From: Hymenopus coronatus
Lineage: Eukaryota; Arthropoda; Insecta; Mantodea; Hymenopodidae
Assembly (NCBI GenBank): GCA_030762935.1
Contig: CM060890.1
Location: forward strand, 65,598,765-65,662,764
Length of the DNA stretch: 64,000 nt
Direction of reading: 5' to 3'
A program made the translations under genes and the position numbers. The notes under the pieces were generated by a model. The model worked only from the letters and a program-made list of their open reading frames with translations. It was not told where the DNA came from and did no database searches. How positions within the stretch are numbered: position 1 is the first letter of the stretch; the number at the start of each line of letters is the position of its first letter. Of this stretch, positions 10,956 through 22,179 are shown piece after piece.

Positions 10956-11767
10956 GAGCCATATTTACCAATGCCGGTAATTTGCGCCGTTGCGGTAGGT
11001 TTCTAAACCAGGGATAAACCATTAACTCCAATAACCTCAACTCTTTATTCACTGTCGCATTTAATACTCTCGATTTCCATCTACCTTGTTTTCGTTGCCA
11101 AATTCGTTCGTCTATTTTCATATCGAAGCACTGAAAATAGAGTCGATACATTATAAAAAGCAAAAGTATATGAAGAGGTTAAGGTTGTGGGCATTTTTGT
11201 CTAGTTTCTGAAAGCTTTAGATATAGTTGCAGTAATGTATGCCGAGAAAAGAAGGAAGATGGCGAACATCATACCGCAAGAAAATAAGTTGCTTCTCAAT
11301 TTTGTAGTAGAGAACATGGAGTATAGGAGGAAAAAAAAACAACAATAGATGGAATAACAACACCGCTTAAAAACGAATAATGGGAAAGAATTGTATTTAG
11401 GTCAGGAACTGCTTGGGACAATATTAAAACGGCATCAAGAAAAGCATCTGCCGAGATGAAAATGGAGCTTCTCAAAACGGGTAGGACGTCAACAATAGTA
11501 AAAAACGACCCTATTTTAAAAAGAGAAACGTCATGTTTCTCGTCACTATTATTTTCTGTTCCAGTCGCCTACGTGCCCTTTTGGTTATGAAGATTACCAC
11601 GGATTTCCTTATTCATCGGTCAAACATTCTGCAGTAAAATGTTAAACTGAAGTAATATCAAATAACCGAAGATATTTTGTTAGTGAATAGTAGCACTGCC
11701 GTTACCTCCGGTTTTAGTGGCTAAAACCAGAGGTAGCTGGATTTACCGGCGTTGGTAAATATTGCCC
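10956..11767 (+). mobile_element. PIF/Harbinger-type DNA transposon derivative, 812 bp
   Basis: TTA at 10953-10955 and 11768-11770 forms the 3-bp duplication typical of PIF/Harbinger insertions. The 25-bp ends GAGCCATATTTACCAATGCC.. (10956-10980) and its reverse complement (11743-11767) agree at 22 of 25 positions. The right end adds an imperfect hairpin at 11703-11735 (arms TACCTCCGGTTTTAG and CTAAAACCAGAGGTA). The interior carries a broken Myb/SANT-like frame but no transposase DDE domain. Autonomous Harbingers encode a transposase plus a Myb/SANT-like protein; this copy seems to have lost the former. It would need transposase supplied in trans. Confidence 0.75.
11259..11590 (+). pseudogene. 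Myb/SANT-like (zeste-type) DNA-binding domain remnant
   Basis: From ATG at 11259 the frame gives NKLLLNFVVENMEYRR then a lysine run and a stop at 11346. A frame change inside the A-run (11330-11340) reaches a second frame with a TAA at 11378 and then WERIVF, AWDNIKTASRKASAEM, LLKTGR, ending at the stop 11588. The spacing of LLL..V, W..I, W.N.K...RK..A..K and the KTG turn is that of zeste-like Myb/SANT (Myb_DNA-bind_5 type) N-terminal domains. It lies wholly inside the Harbinger-type ends, so it is probably the element's own DNA-binding protein gene, now dead. The family call rests on pattern memory, not a search. Confidence 0.6.
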
Positions 11768-11770
11768 TTA

Positions 11771-13461
11771 GACGCGATATCAATTTTAAAAGGTAGATAC
11801 AATAATCGACAGCGTTGCGAGATTCAGTTCGCTATGAGTTGCATAAATACAAGCCTTACTGCACAAAAAGAGTGATTGTAAGACAAGTGTGGGTCACTTT
11901 CGATGTTTTGTTATCTGTTTACTTGTCCCTATTATTATCATCTGAGAGAGAACGGCCAAAATGGTAATGTACCATGTGAAAACTCTGGCAGCTTCTCTCT
12001 CTCTGGTCAACAGCCGTTCAAATGCGAGGGTGTGAAATTGATTAGCTGTGATATTCGGTGTATTTCTGACACCATAGTAATTTCGAAATCCAAATACAAA
12101 AGATGATAGCGAGTAAAAGCAAAGGAAGAGTCGATGCATTTGCTTTTCATCCCACTCCTTTCCATTTATTTCTTCATTGCTGGGAGTAAGGTTAACCGAT
12201 TTTCCTTGTATTCTTTTCTTCCATCCTTTCTTTGTAATCGTGCCATGCTGAAGAGCATCCTTCAGCGGGAATTACAGCGCTTTCAGAGTTGTAAACGTGA
12301 TCTATTCTAAGCGGAAATTATAGTAAAAGTAAGGAGCTCGAAATTCCATATTTCAATATGAGATGGAAGCCTTCGATTCTCAGGGCTCTGGTTCTCTATT
12401 TACTAGATATTTGGCACGTACGGGTTGCGATTTTGCTACGATTGCTTTAACTGCAGTAAACTTCGTTCAGTGAAATTATACACTATTTAAATAAACAAGA
12501 TTACTCGACATATAGGTATATCCTCTACACTTTTAACTACTAAAATTGTTAGTATTATTTCCTTACCCAGGCCAATTTATTTCTATCTGAAGAACTATCT
12601 ATTAGACTATCACCAAAAAGTGTCTGAGCTGTACAGGTAGCCTGCGTAGCAGCCTCTTTGAACATTATACCGTGCCGTAACATGCTCAGGGGTCCATGTA
12701 CCGTTCGCCCTTTCGACGGAAGTGGGGAGAGGGGAAAGGGGCTGTAAGAGACATCAAATGCAAAATAAAGTACAGCTCTAGTGCTGTCCGATTATGTGTA
12801 ATTGGGAGTTATAAGGTTTGGCTCTGCACATGAGTGTGTTCAAGTCACAACATAAGGGTTCTATTTCAACTACAAATAAATTGTCTCCTTACCTATTAAG
12901 TGTACATAGTTGCTTGTTTTCCATGTTTTTGTTATATAAATAGATACATCAGTGTCCTATTACTATTATTATTATTATTATTATCTACAAAAGATAAATG
13001 GATATTCTATTTGGTGTATGTTTCTGTTAATGATAGTATATTACGTTAATAATATTAATAAAATAACACCCTTTTTATGAAAAACACAGAAATTGAAATT
13101 ATTTACCTGGTGACGAGCGTGAGAGGTATAATACTAAGCTTCTTTATCAAAATTCTGCAAGAGGTTCAATTGTCATTTTCTATTGTCTTAATTTACCTAC
13201 ATTATAGTCATATTTGTAACGTTAGTATTTATTTTACTTAGAGTTTGCACTCAATTTCGTTCTATTTTGCGACTTTCACTTTATTTTTCTATTGCAACTT
13301 ATATTTTTCCGTTTACATTGTGTGTTAGACTTAAAACACAGTTTGTTTATTATGCTTTGTCAGATTTGGCAGTCTCTTCTCGGAAAAATGGAAATAACTT
13401 GTTGTATCGACAACGGTTAGAGGCAGAAACAGATGCATCGATTTGGTTTGGCTGGCGGCAG
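11771..13461. other. no gene recognised (1.7 kb)
   Basis: Unassigned AT-rich sequence with a (TTA)n tract at 12960-12984. The GC-richer part 12640-12860 has no recognised match. Confidence 0.4.
12960..12984 (+). repeat. (ATT)n microsatellite
   Basis: Seven to eight ATT units. Confidence 0.93.
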
Positions 13462-13535
13462 GCGACCGCGAGAGCTCAGTGGCAAAGCATTGGCATGGAA
13501 AGCCAAAGATTTGCAAATCGAATCCTGGCATTAAT
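13462..13535 (+). repeat. tRNA-like segment, possible SINE head
   Basis: AGAGCTCAGTGGCAAAGCA resembles an A box and D arm. TTGGC-ATGGAAA-GCCAA is a clean 5-bp anticodon-type stem with a 7-nt loop, and AAATCGAATCC resembles a B box. The T stem and acceptor stem do not pair well, so this is not a functional tRNA. Confidence 0.35.
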
Positions 13536-13551
13536 CTCGAATGCTTTTCAT

Positions 13552-13625
13552 AAAAAATCTGATGTGTTACATCTCTGCAACAAATTATTGTTAAAAAGCT
13601 TATGCTTCTATCTACTTCATGCTAC
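13552..13625 (-). repeat. PGE copy 5, distal-end fragment
   Basis: AAAAAATCTGATGTGTTACA, CTCTGCAACAAATTATTG, TTAAAAAGCTTATGCTTCTA and CTACTTCATGCTA match the non-palindromic end of PGE. It stops after about 74 bp and also lacks the ATTCACATGACTTTCTC piece. Confidence 0.85.
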
Positions 13626-14652
13626 TTCAGAAAAATAGTGTCAAATGTCTTCCAAGTTATGTCCTATCAGGTCCGAGTCATCCTAAAGCGCGTTGGAGCC
13701 GCTGGTTGGTATTAGCCCAAATTTTTCTCTGCAGCGTCGGAAAGAATGGATTAAAACGACTTGATCATAAATGCATGCTATTTTTAGTAGCAAGGAAGAG
13801 GTACGTATGCCTTAGTGTAAATACAGTACAATTTTACAGCTGAGAAATAATACTTACAGATAACTAGGTTTCTCTGGGTTGTAAAAACTTAATTTAACTC
13901 TTAGACTTAAGTATATGCACATATAAATTTGGTGTTCTTATAGAAGTATAACTTCATATTTTTTTTTTCACCACTCTTTCTGAAGTCTGATTTTATGATA
14001 CATATACTCGAAAGAAAGACCACAGTCCTGCCTTTGTCGAAGACATGAGAGACAAGTGTTCCACATTAGAGATAGCAAATGTGCTATAATAATGCGTTTG
14101 GACCTTTGGGGAAATGTAATTTGTAATTTCTTCCTGAATAGTACCTATAAATGACATCTTGTTTTTCAGCAATTCGCCTATCAATTTAAAAATATTCTTT
14201 ATATGAAATAAAAATAGTAATTTTGGTGGAACTAAGCACTTAAAGAGGAAAGCCAATGAAAAATGTATATCGGTTCCTGTTCTGTCGTAAACTTCAACAT
14301 AATTTGTCTTAATCGCCACAAATTTGAAATATGGGTCATGAAATATACACAGCACTGATTTTTTACCGCTGAAATAAGAGCTTAAAGAATAAACTAGCAT
14401 CTAAGTTTTCATTCATCTCTGCACGTAGAATTAATTCATAGGAAAATTGCGGGTATTTCAAGTATCCATTAGATACCTTGGAAAAGTTAAGCTCTACGTG
14501 GTATCAAGCAAGTTTGGTGGCAGTCTCCTATTATGATTCAAAGAGTTCCGTTCAAAAAGAGCAAAGTTTAAAACAGATTTTGAAAATACATGGTTCATGG
14601 TTATAGGCGTATATCTACATTTATTTCGCTCGTGCAATGTATTAAATACTTG

Positions 14653-14686
<34 letters not shown>

Positions 14687-15358
14687 TCACAAGTTATCAT
14701 CATTATCATCATGCCACACTTTCAGAAGCGCACAAATGTCAAATCTCGTGCTTCCCAGTATGAATTCGCGCGTTTATCTCTCTATTTCTGCTACAAGAGT
14801 TATTAACACTGGAAGAGATTATTCTTTTTATTGCAAGTCCGTTTCTTTGTTGATATTCTACGCTGCTGTTTAAGCTCAGGGGATTAATTCCCCGAAAGCA
14901 AGGTGCAAACATCTAGTGATGCTTCATATATAATTCTGATTGGGAACGGCTCGTACCAATAAATATTTCAGATGTGTGTATATGTTGGCATGCACGATTT
15001 CTGCGGCAAATCGATACGATTGCTTTTTGTTGTATGACTTATCGATTATCCGTAACATGAGAACAATACAGCGCCATTCAACAACGGAGTGCACTCATTT
15101 TTCACATAATTTGTAGTCAGACAGTTCGCGTGTGGTTACCTCTTAGAAAGGCTAAACAAACGCATATGGTATCATGATGTAATATATTTCAAAAGCAGGA
15201 AACTAGAGAAGTGTGCATTAAGTGCAGTAAATGAAAAAGTTAACCATGTAGCCTGCTGCCTCGATCCATCTTTCAGAGCAACAAAAATGTAGTAGCATAA
15301 AACAAAGCATCTTTTCCCACGTAAAATACGCCGTTCTATTTGTGTTCCAGATAAGTGC
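13626..15358. other. no gene recognised (1.7 kb)
   Basis: A minus-strand open frame of 135 codons (13993-14400) exists but shows no family signature. A T24 run lies at 14656-14679. No repeat family of the window was matched. Confidence 0.4.
14656..14679 (+). repeat. poly-T run
   Basis: About 24 T residues. It could be the tail of a minus-strand retroposon, but no SINE body was recognised beside it. Confidence 0.9.
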
Positions 15359-15369
15359 TTTATTACCCA

Positions 15370-15530
15370 GCGGAAAGCGGTAGGATCTAGAGCTCCCATC
15401 CGGCAGGATACTGATTCGATTCCGTTGGAGTGGCAACCCTGACCTGGGAGTTTTCGTGGTTTTCCCTGTTCAGAGCGACAATTGTCTAGAGTAAATACAG
15501 TTCTGAATTTTTCTGTCCCTTATTTTCACT
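15370..15530 (+). mobile_element. SINE-like element, group D
   Basis: A tRNA-like head GCGGTAGGATCTAGAGCTCC with B box GATTCGATTCCG is followed by the core GTTTTCGTGGTTTTCCC. The same core (TTTCGTGGTTTCCC variants) follows different tRNA-like heads near 26690, 32440 and 48990. Body boundaries and target duplication are unclear. Confidence 0.5.
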
Positions 15531-15987
15531 CATTTTCATTTCTTTTCATCTTTCAGGGAGGCAGCGCCAAAGACGGTAGTGTATCGTGCATGCGGGGGAT
15601 ATTCTTTAAGCGGGTATGGAGAAACTCCTCAATTTTGAGCTAAAAATCCTGAAATTGGGTTTTTAACGACAATAGACAATATGATATGCTCTTTTAAGTA
15701 ACACTCAAGGTTTCTGCATACACAGGTAACACTTGTGAGCTGAGTGGTCTTTGTAGCTATTTTAAGACTAACCTGTAGCTCTTTAAACATGGCCATTCCA
15801 TTGTTTGCTATAATGTATACTTTTAAATCCCTAGTACATCCACATTTAACCATCATTGTATCTATTTCAAATTGGGATGCAATAATCTGCAGTAATAGCT
15901 ATGAAAAGTTAAGTATTAAATGTTTCGAAAATTTATAATACAGGGAGACTTCTACCTGCTCCCATATTTTAAGCATGGCCATTTTGA

Positions 15988-16211
15988 GACCGCGCCGTGG
16001 TTAGACCACTCGCCTCTCACCAAGGTGGCCGGGGTTCGATCCCAAGTGACCGACCGTATGTGAGACTTGTGGTGGGCAAAATGGCGCAGGGCCGGGTTTT
16101 CTCCGATTTCCCTCCATCGCATTCCACCGGGGCTCCATCTTCATTCTATGTTTCATGAATGTCATCTGCGATACCTACGTAGTAAAAGTGGGCGTTATAC
16201 ACTAAACAAAA
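15988..16211 (+). mobile_element. SINE-A copy 4
   Basis: Head GTGGTTAGACCACTCGCCTC, B box GGTTCGATCCC, body GGGCCGGGTTTTCTCCG and 3' end GTGGGCGTTATACACTAAAC. Flanks ATGGCCATTTTGA (15975-15987) and ATGGTAATTTTGA (16212-16224) form a 13-bp target duplication with two differences. The head has lost about 7 nt of the A-box region compared with copy 1. Confidence 0.88.
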
Positions 16212-16224
16212 ATGGTAATTTTGA

Positions 16225-16389
16225 TTATCTTTTCGAATTGTGTAGCGTTTTAGAAGATAAAGTAAATGTAAGCATGCGTTAGAATATGTTCAATTTTTAT
16301 TATTTTATTTAAGGACATGTCATAGATAAGGGTAGTAATCTCGTCCATAAAATATTAAATAACTGTGAAACTGAGTTAAATGTTGCAGC

Positions 16390-16437
<48 letters not shown>

Positions 16438-17590
16438 CGCTGTTTACGTTGTGTTGCAGACTTAAGGCTGGATCACAATAATCGAGAACGGAAATCAGAA
16501 TGAGGGCAAATTTAAAATACATGCTATAATGTGAACGTTCACAATTATTAACGGGACGCTTTCTAGGGTCAGACTATAATACATGGCTTTGAATCTTATC
16601 TTCAGAAATGTTCCGATTTTATATTTCGTGTACAGAATAATGGGTTTAGTAACAAGCGCAATTGATTCCATGTAATACTAAAACGTGTAAACGAATATCC
16701 ACGGAAACGAAGCCACCAATAAAAGCGGTAGCTTATAATAAACTACACTCTCCAGAGAAAACATACTTTGTATAGTACAAGGATCTAGCAATAAAAATTG
16801 ATAACTTTACTGCACATTCTATTTATAAATTATGAGTTTTGTAAATTAAATTCCTTAGAAATAAACACACAAAGTATGAACTATCCAAAAGGATATTTGA
16901 CCTCAAGATAGTACATAGTCTATAAATGCTGTTGCTATAACTTAAAATAGAATCAGTACTGTTCTGTCCGAAACATTGTATTTAAAACCTTTATCATTGT
17001 GTTTAATTTATTTGATGGAAACGGTAAAAACATTTTGGCTTCCTTTTCATTACAATTATTAATACCTAATATGTTGCAAATATATGCACAAATGTAACTG
17101 CTATATATTTACAGAGAAGGAAGAGTATTTAGTAATAGTAGTAGCTTAATATACATACTTAATATCGAGATGCAGGCAACAATTTTTAGGAAGTACCGTT
17201 CTTAAATTATTTGTTACTTTCGCCGCATATACAGTTGGAAGTGAATATATTTAAGATGATGTTTTAAAAATAATTTGTTTATTAATTATTTGTATGTACT
17301 TACATTAAAGCAATGTTTGACTGCGATATTCTTTTGCTATAAAGTACATTCTTTTTCTGTTCACATACATATTTAATATCAACCTGCCTATTACCACAAA
17401 TCAATCCTGCTCGTTTCTTCTCTGAATTCATAGCTCCCTCAGCAGTATTGGTACTCAAAGAGAAGTTGGAGAAAAAATTTAGAATTACCATACATATTCG
17501 TGTTTTATAATTATGAGTGGCGTTATTATGTGCCCAAGAACACATGGAAAACTATATGAGGGGATTATATAGGTGGCGCTAGAATAATTA
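16225..17590. other. no gene recognised (1.4 kb), with (AT)n
   Basis: AT-rich sequence carrying the dinucleotide tract at 16393-16434 and nothing else identifiable. Confidence 0.4.
16393..16434. repeat. (AT)n microsatellite
   Basis: About 21 uninterrupted AT units. Confidence 0.97.
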
Positions 17591-17591
17591 G

Positions 17592-17662
17592 CATAGTTCT
17601 TCAACCTGTGCTCCGCGGAGCCCTAAAGGCTTCTTTCGCACTTCAGAGCTGTTCAGAGGAAA
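17592..17662 (+). mobile_element. hAT-type transposon terminus, solitary
   Basis: CATAGTTCTTCAACCTGTGC followed by TCCGCGGAGCCCTAAAGGC matches the familiar hAT end pattern TTCTCAACCTGTG-N-TCCGCGGA-N-CCCT. No opposite end was found within a plausible distance, so the element is truncated or its partner end is degraded. Confidence 0.5.
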
Positions 17663-17739
17663 ATTTAAAGAATAAAAAATAAAATTTAGAATCAAAAAGT
17701 AAGAAAGTTTGTATTTAAAATGTTACTAAGTTTAGGAAA

Positions 17740-18023
17740 AAAAATGTAAATGGCGTGTTATTTATGGACGCTCTTTAACTGCTGTGGTTCTCAGCGTCCC
17801 ATTCTAAATTGGGCGTGAAAGACGGCTCAGAGGCCTATCTATCAGGCTTGAGGTTATTTTACGTGCCGTAAATCTACGACACGGGACCAACGGCTTTACT
17901 TCCGAAGGAAGGCATGCTAAGGATTTTTACACCCGAAAAAATCCGTCGTCCTCCGCCGGGTTTGAACCCGCGAACTTGAGTATATGAAGTCAGCATGGTA
18001 ACCATTACACCACGGAGGTCAAC
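17740..18023 (-). mobile_element. SINE-B copy 2 with 16-bp duplication
   Basis: Identical block order to the copy at 7161-7418. Head in complement near 17990-18018 (GTGTAATGGTTACC, GGTTCAAACCC) and 3' end GTCCATAAATAACACGCC at the low side. TACTAAGTTTAGGAAA is perfectly duplicated at 17724-17739 and 18024-18039, which fixes the element's borders and shows retroposition. Confidence 0.92.
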
Positions 18024-18074
18024 TACTAAGTTTAGGAAACCAGATACCGGAACACAGTATGTAAAATGCTATTC

Positions 18075-18310
18075 TTTTTTATTTTATTTATTTAATCGCA
18101 GATTTTACATCAGGCTATTCTAACCCGACTCGGCTGAGGCAACTACAGACCTGGAGGGGGAGTATGATAGCCAATACGTCTCTGGGTGAAGGTCATAGCA
18201 CAATGTTACTTCGTTCCAATATTTGATTCATTCGTGATGACAGCTTTACCTCAATGCTCAACTGTAGTGCATATTGTAAGCAAACCCTTATGAGTCGTGA
18301 GTAACCCTCT
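18075..18310 (-). mobile_element. LINE or SINE 3' end, family F copy 1
   Basis: On the minus strand this ends CTGATGTAAAATCTGCGA then TTAAATAAATAAAATAAAA, a retroposon-like AAATA tail. Further upstream the minus strand encodes QYALQLSIEVKLSSRMNQ, close to QYAIRLSIEGNLSSRLNQ in the second copy near 52110-52340. It probably represents the 3' region of a non-LTR retrotransposon. Confidence 0.5.
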
Positions 18311-19007
18311 GCTCTTTCGGCGCGCACTCAAACTGGGTGGTCTGGTTTATGTGGTTGTTAGTGCATGGTGACTAGAAAGGCTTTCATAGTATAAGCATTT
18401 TAGAAGAAGCCAGAATATGGGTTTCTTTCCCTATTAGATAACATAGGAATTATTATTTATGTCACTATTTTGAATAACGCTTATCTCTTGTTATTCTCCA
18501 AAACTTCACACGTTGAATAAAATCAGGTAAGGTGTAAAATTATCTTAACACTAGGCATCAATTGAAAGTATTAACCGCTTAGAAACACGCTTAGAAAGAG
18601 GAATGGAAAATAGAAGGGCAATGGAGACAGAATATAAGAAGCTCAAATATAACTAATCTAGACTATTGCTCATACAGTATGGCGTTCCGCTTTCTGTGGT
18701 AAGCTCTTTACTTTCAAGAAACAAGCAAGACAAATTATTTGTTAAGTTAAATGAACTTCATGTAGAGTTGAGGTTCTCTACATTGGAGGAATTCCGCGGT
18801 CCTAAGCTCGTTATCTTCTACCACAGTTTTGTGTCCAGCTCTTGCTTGGTTTCCCACAAATCTATGTTTGTTCGGGGTTAGCAGTGCTCCCTGGTTAGCC
18901 ACAGAAACTCTAGTCAAACAACATAAGCTTGCCGGAACTAAGGAACGACAAGGAAGTAGCCCATTTGTAAGCCTTCTTTACAGGAGTACAGTAAAACTTA
19001 TTTAATT
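18311..19007. other. no feature recognised
   Basis: Unassigned AT-rich sequence. Confidence 0.35.
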
Positions 19008-19087
19008 CTTTGGTCAGTCTTTTGAGACAGTGTAAAGGTCTGTTACGTGTCTCCTCCTTCCACTGTCTCAAAATAATCTGACCAAAG
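19008..19087. repeat. 80-bp hairpin-forming inverted repeat
   Basis: CTTTGGTCAGTCTTTTGAGA.. (19008-19032) pairs with ..TCTCAAAATAATCTGACCAAAG (19061-19087) except for a 2-nt bulge and a mismatch or two. The loop is about 28 nt. No duplication flanks it. It may be a micro-MITE or a structured RNA. Confidence 0.6.
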
Positions 19088-19769
19088 ATAATCACCCTGT
19101 TATTCGTAGACGGCAAAATTCTTGATCATGAGTCGCGCGTCAACCACGTCCTGTCTTATCACTGTTGTCTTATACAGGGCCATGCACAAACCGGTATACT
19201 GGCAAAGAGCCACTGTAGTACCGAAGACCTAAGCTCGCTAGTACGCTGTATTGAGTAAATGCTGTCGTATGCCTTGATCTCCGCCTGTATGTATTACGTG
19301 TCCTCGTTGCGACTGTTTGATCAAGGGGACAAGATCGGGGTTGTAAGAACAAAGTCTACACAGGCCTGGTCTATTACATCAATTAAACTAGTACGTACAT
19401 ATATGTTAATGTATAACATTCTTATAGCCCATGTATGTTTGTAAATATAAATGTATAACACTTGTACGTATTCATTTTCTTTTTCGTCCCAAAACAACAT
19501 TGAGATTTCTTTCCTGTACGCGTTTATTGCAAAATTTCTGTCATCGGAATATTCGAGCATTTCAATCCCGATGGTACCAATTAATCGATCTTTTTACACT
19601 CAGTGCTTCCACCATTAGGTATTTCCGAAGTATAAAGCATAAGTAGTAGAAGAATAAAGTTCCTCACCAGAGAAAAATATACCTACTTGCACTTGGGATA
19701 CAACTAATGCGAAGTATTGCTTGCAAACCTTTGCAATAAAAAATCTTTAATTAAGCTTTTTATCTTCTC
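19088..19769. other. no feature recognised
   Basis: Overlapping short frames on both strands show no family signature. Confidence 0.35.
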
Positions 19770-20218
19770 TGCTAAATACTTGTCTATAGAAACAGAGAAA
19801 GTACTCTATTTAACTCAAAGACTCGATACTGAGATTTCAACGAAAATGTTAGTTTTGGGACTACATGAATCAAAATACAGCATTATAGAAAATGTTGCGC
19901 GAGTATATGTCTGTGGAGCATAATTAAATACTAAAATAAAAAGTAAAATATTTAGAAATACATGGAACATTTTTCAAAAAATTGTATTTTCTCAAAAATC
20001 ACTAATGATTTTGATTAAAATGCCAAGTTGAACAAATTACATGATAAATGAAATAGATTCTGTATTTTACTGGAATAGTCTCTGTAGTGCTCTTCATTTT
20101 GAATGACCCACATAATTGGTAAACTGTAGGAGATAGAAAATATCTTGCTACACAAAAAGTGATATCTGATTAAACCACACGACTTACGTCAGTTTTTGTG
20201 AAGTTGTCCATTTTGATA
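19770..20218 (+). repeat. PGE copy 6, diverged
   Basis: CTCGATACTGAGATTTCAACG is followed by ATGTCTGTGGAGCATAATTA, CATGGAACATTTTTC, a TGATTTTGATTAAAATGCC block and TGGTAAACTGTAGGAGATAG. The palindrome and GT tract are eroded or lost. It abuts the LINE tail at 20222. Confidence 0.75.
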
Positions 20219-20221
20219 TGT

Positions 20222-21385
20222 TTGAATTTATTTATTTAATCTGAATAAATTCATCATGAACAAGGCGTTTGAGGCTACGGACTGTCAAATAGAAAAACTA
20301 AAAACTTAGAAACTCATACATAAATGCCATGTCAACAAAGGTGCAAATCAAGTTTAGCAAACATGTATTAATATTATGAAAAGGTGGTTTAATAATCACT
20401 GTAATAAAATATTTTTAAATCTATAAACTGTCACAGCAAAAGCTTCCAGAGAAATGTATTAAAACGAATAAGAGCTATTACTTCAAAATTATGCTTTGTT
20501 TCAATCAGTCTTAGAGCAAGTAAATCAAGATTATAATTACACATTGGTTTATCCACATGATATGATGAACTATTTAAATAATCACTTAAGTTCAGCTTAA
20601 ATCTGGTCAAACAGTAAGAATATAGATACTGACTGTATAATATAGAATTGTTTTCTGGAATAAATAAAAGCTTGTAATGAGCAACAAATGATGAACCTAC
20701 AAAACTTCGTATAGCCCGTGTCTGTAATTTAAGACATTCAGTTAACTTGCTTGCATTACACCTCAATACAATTTCATATATTAGTGCACTGTTGTAAAAA
20801 GCAAATTATAGACTTCTGACATCCTTGGTCCAAGGTGTTTAAGATGTCCTAATAAGAATAATATTCCCGCTAATCGTGCACATACTAAATCAATGTAAAT
20901 ATCTCAGTTCAATTTCCAAGTCAATTTTATACCTAAAAGTTTTACATTAGTTAATCTATAATCCATAATTACATTCAAGGTAAATATGATTGGTTGAGCT
21001 TTGATAATATTTAAACTATGTCATTAGCCCTGAGGCACAATTAGCATCATCAAATATATTTTATAGTATATAAAGTTATTCATCTTGGTACGATTTTTAC
21101 AGATGAAACAGACTGGCACGAAATACTGACTGCTAAATCTTTGAGCATGATCATAAACAAAAGCAGTCCCAAAACACACCCCCTGTGGTACACCGCTATA
21201 CATTTTTTAAATTTCAGAAAAATTAAATGAATGCAAATAAAGTGAAAGCAGTCAGATAAATAAGATTCAATAAATTTAAATTCAATGTTTGAAATGTCAT
21301 AATATTGTAATTTTGAAACAAGAGCTTGGTGAGAACTCAAATTGATCGACTTAGTAACACTACATCATGTTGCAAATATACTATA
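20222..21385 (-). mobile_element. decayed Jockey/CR1-like LINE, 3' part
   Basis: Minus-strand non-LTR retrotransposon remnant of about 1.15 kb. It runs from RT motifs at the high-coordinate side, through a C-terminal region, to a 3' UTR ending TGATGAATTTATTCAGATTA then AATAAATAAATTC (20225-20260). The 5' part (endonuclease, RT fingers) is absent: upstream sequence is PGE copy 7. Several frameshifts and stops make it inactive. Confidence 0.8.
20431..21370 (-). pseudogene. reverse transcriptase fragment of the LINE
   Basis: From the N-terminal side: INLSSHQALVSKL and FIESYLSDCFHF correspond to the RT block preceding the GVPQGSVLGP motif, and HRGCVLGLLLFMIMLKDL is that motif in degraded form (21120-21190). 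After a frameshift IFDDANC (FDD complement of 21046-21054) replaces the catalytic Y/F-A-D-D, followed by KLLGIKIDWKLN. A C-terminal frame (20431-20766) has LQTRAIRSFVGSSF and CNYNLDLL, the usual connector of Jockey/CR1-like LINEs. The Asp pair survives, but multiple stops separate the blocks. The function would have been target-primed reverse transcription of the element's RNA. Confidence 0.78.
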
Positions 21386-21394
21386 ATGTTCCTA

Positions 21395-22072
21395 AGAAAA
21401 GCGATTTTTCAATCACATGACTTTTTCTACCTGTTCCTCAAAAACCTATACTTACAAAATACTATTCTTATATCTATTTATGCTAATCGAGATAAACATT
21501 AGCAGAAATGGTCCTATTACTTCCTTGTAAGCAAAAGGGAAATAACGGAATTAACTAGGCTAAAGCGATAGTCAAATTATTTAAAATCTGGTTTCTATGA
21601 GATTCAACTAAATTCGGGTTCTCTTTGCATGGCCAGAAGTAAAACAAGAGAGATATAAAACGAATGGTAACTTCCTGTTTGGGAAAACTATATGTACCTA
21701 TTTTAAAATTAAAGCAAAGAAGGAATATCTCGGAAATCATTAACTCACACACACACAAAAGTGTTTTAACGAGATCTACATGTTTTGTGTAATAACTTTT
21801 TCGAAAATCTTTCTATGTAAAGGGTAGAATATGGTGGGGGGATTTTCTTAAAATGTCCTTTGGAAGATATTGAACTTAAACAGAAGTTTAGTATTTTACA
21901 CATTATTCCTTTTTGAATTATGTGTTTACAGACACACGGATATACTTACATAGCATCTTTTTCTAAAATTTATTTTTTTGATGCAGTATTTCCAGTGAAA
22001 TCTCGGTATCGAATTTTTTGCTGGATTGCAATACCTGCTCTCCTATGCACTACACGAAGTAGAAAAAGCAAT
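21395..22072 (-). repeat. PGE copy 7
   Basis: In minus orientation it starts with a poor palindrome relic near 22045-22072 and GATACCGAGATTTCAC (complement at 21997-22012). It passes a shortened GT region (21930-21950) and the CCCCCCACCATATTCTACCC block, and ends with GAAAAAGTCATGTGATTG near 21410. A separate (CA)n insert sits at 21745-21759. Confidence 0.85.
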
Positions 22073-22179
22073 GTTACTACAACGGACACCAGCTTCGTAA
22101 CAGATAAGAGTCGATTTATAATTTCTGAAGACAAACAGAAAACAAGACATTGGTTTCAAACCCAGTCATCGATTTGAAT

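Noticed and set aside
10834..11163. 109-codon minus frame across the left Harbinger end
   Set aside because: It crosses the element border at 10956, so it cannot be a conserved gene of either the element or the host.
13993..14400. 135-codon minus frame
   Set aside because: Phe/Leu/Ile/Lys-rich composition expected from AT-rich DNA; no domain or neighbour supports it.
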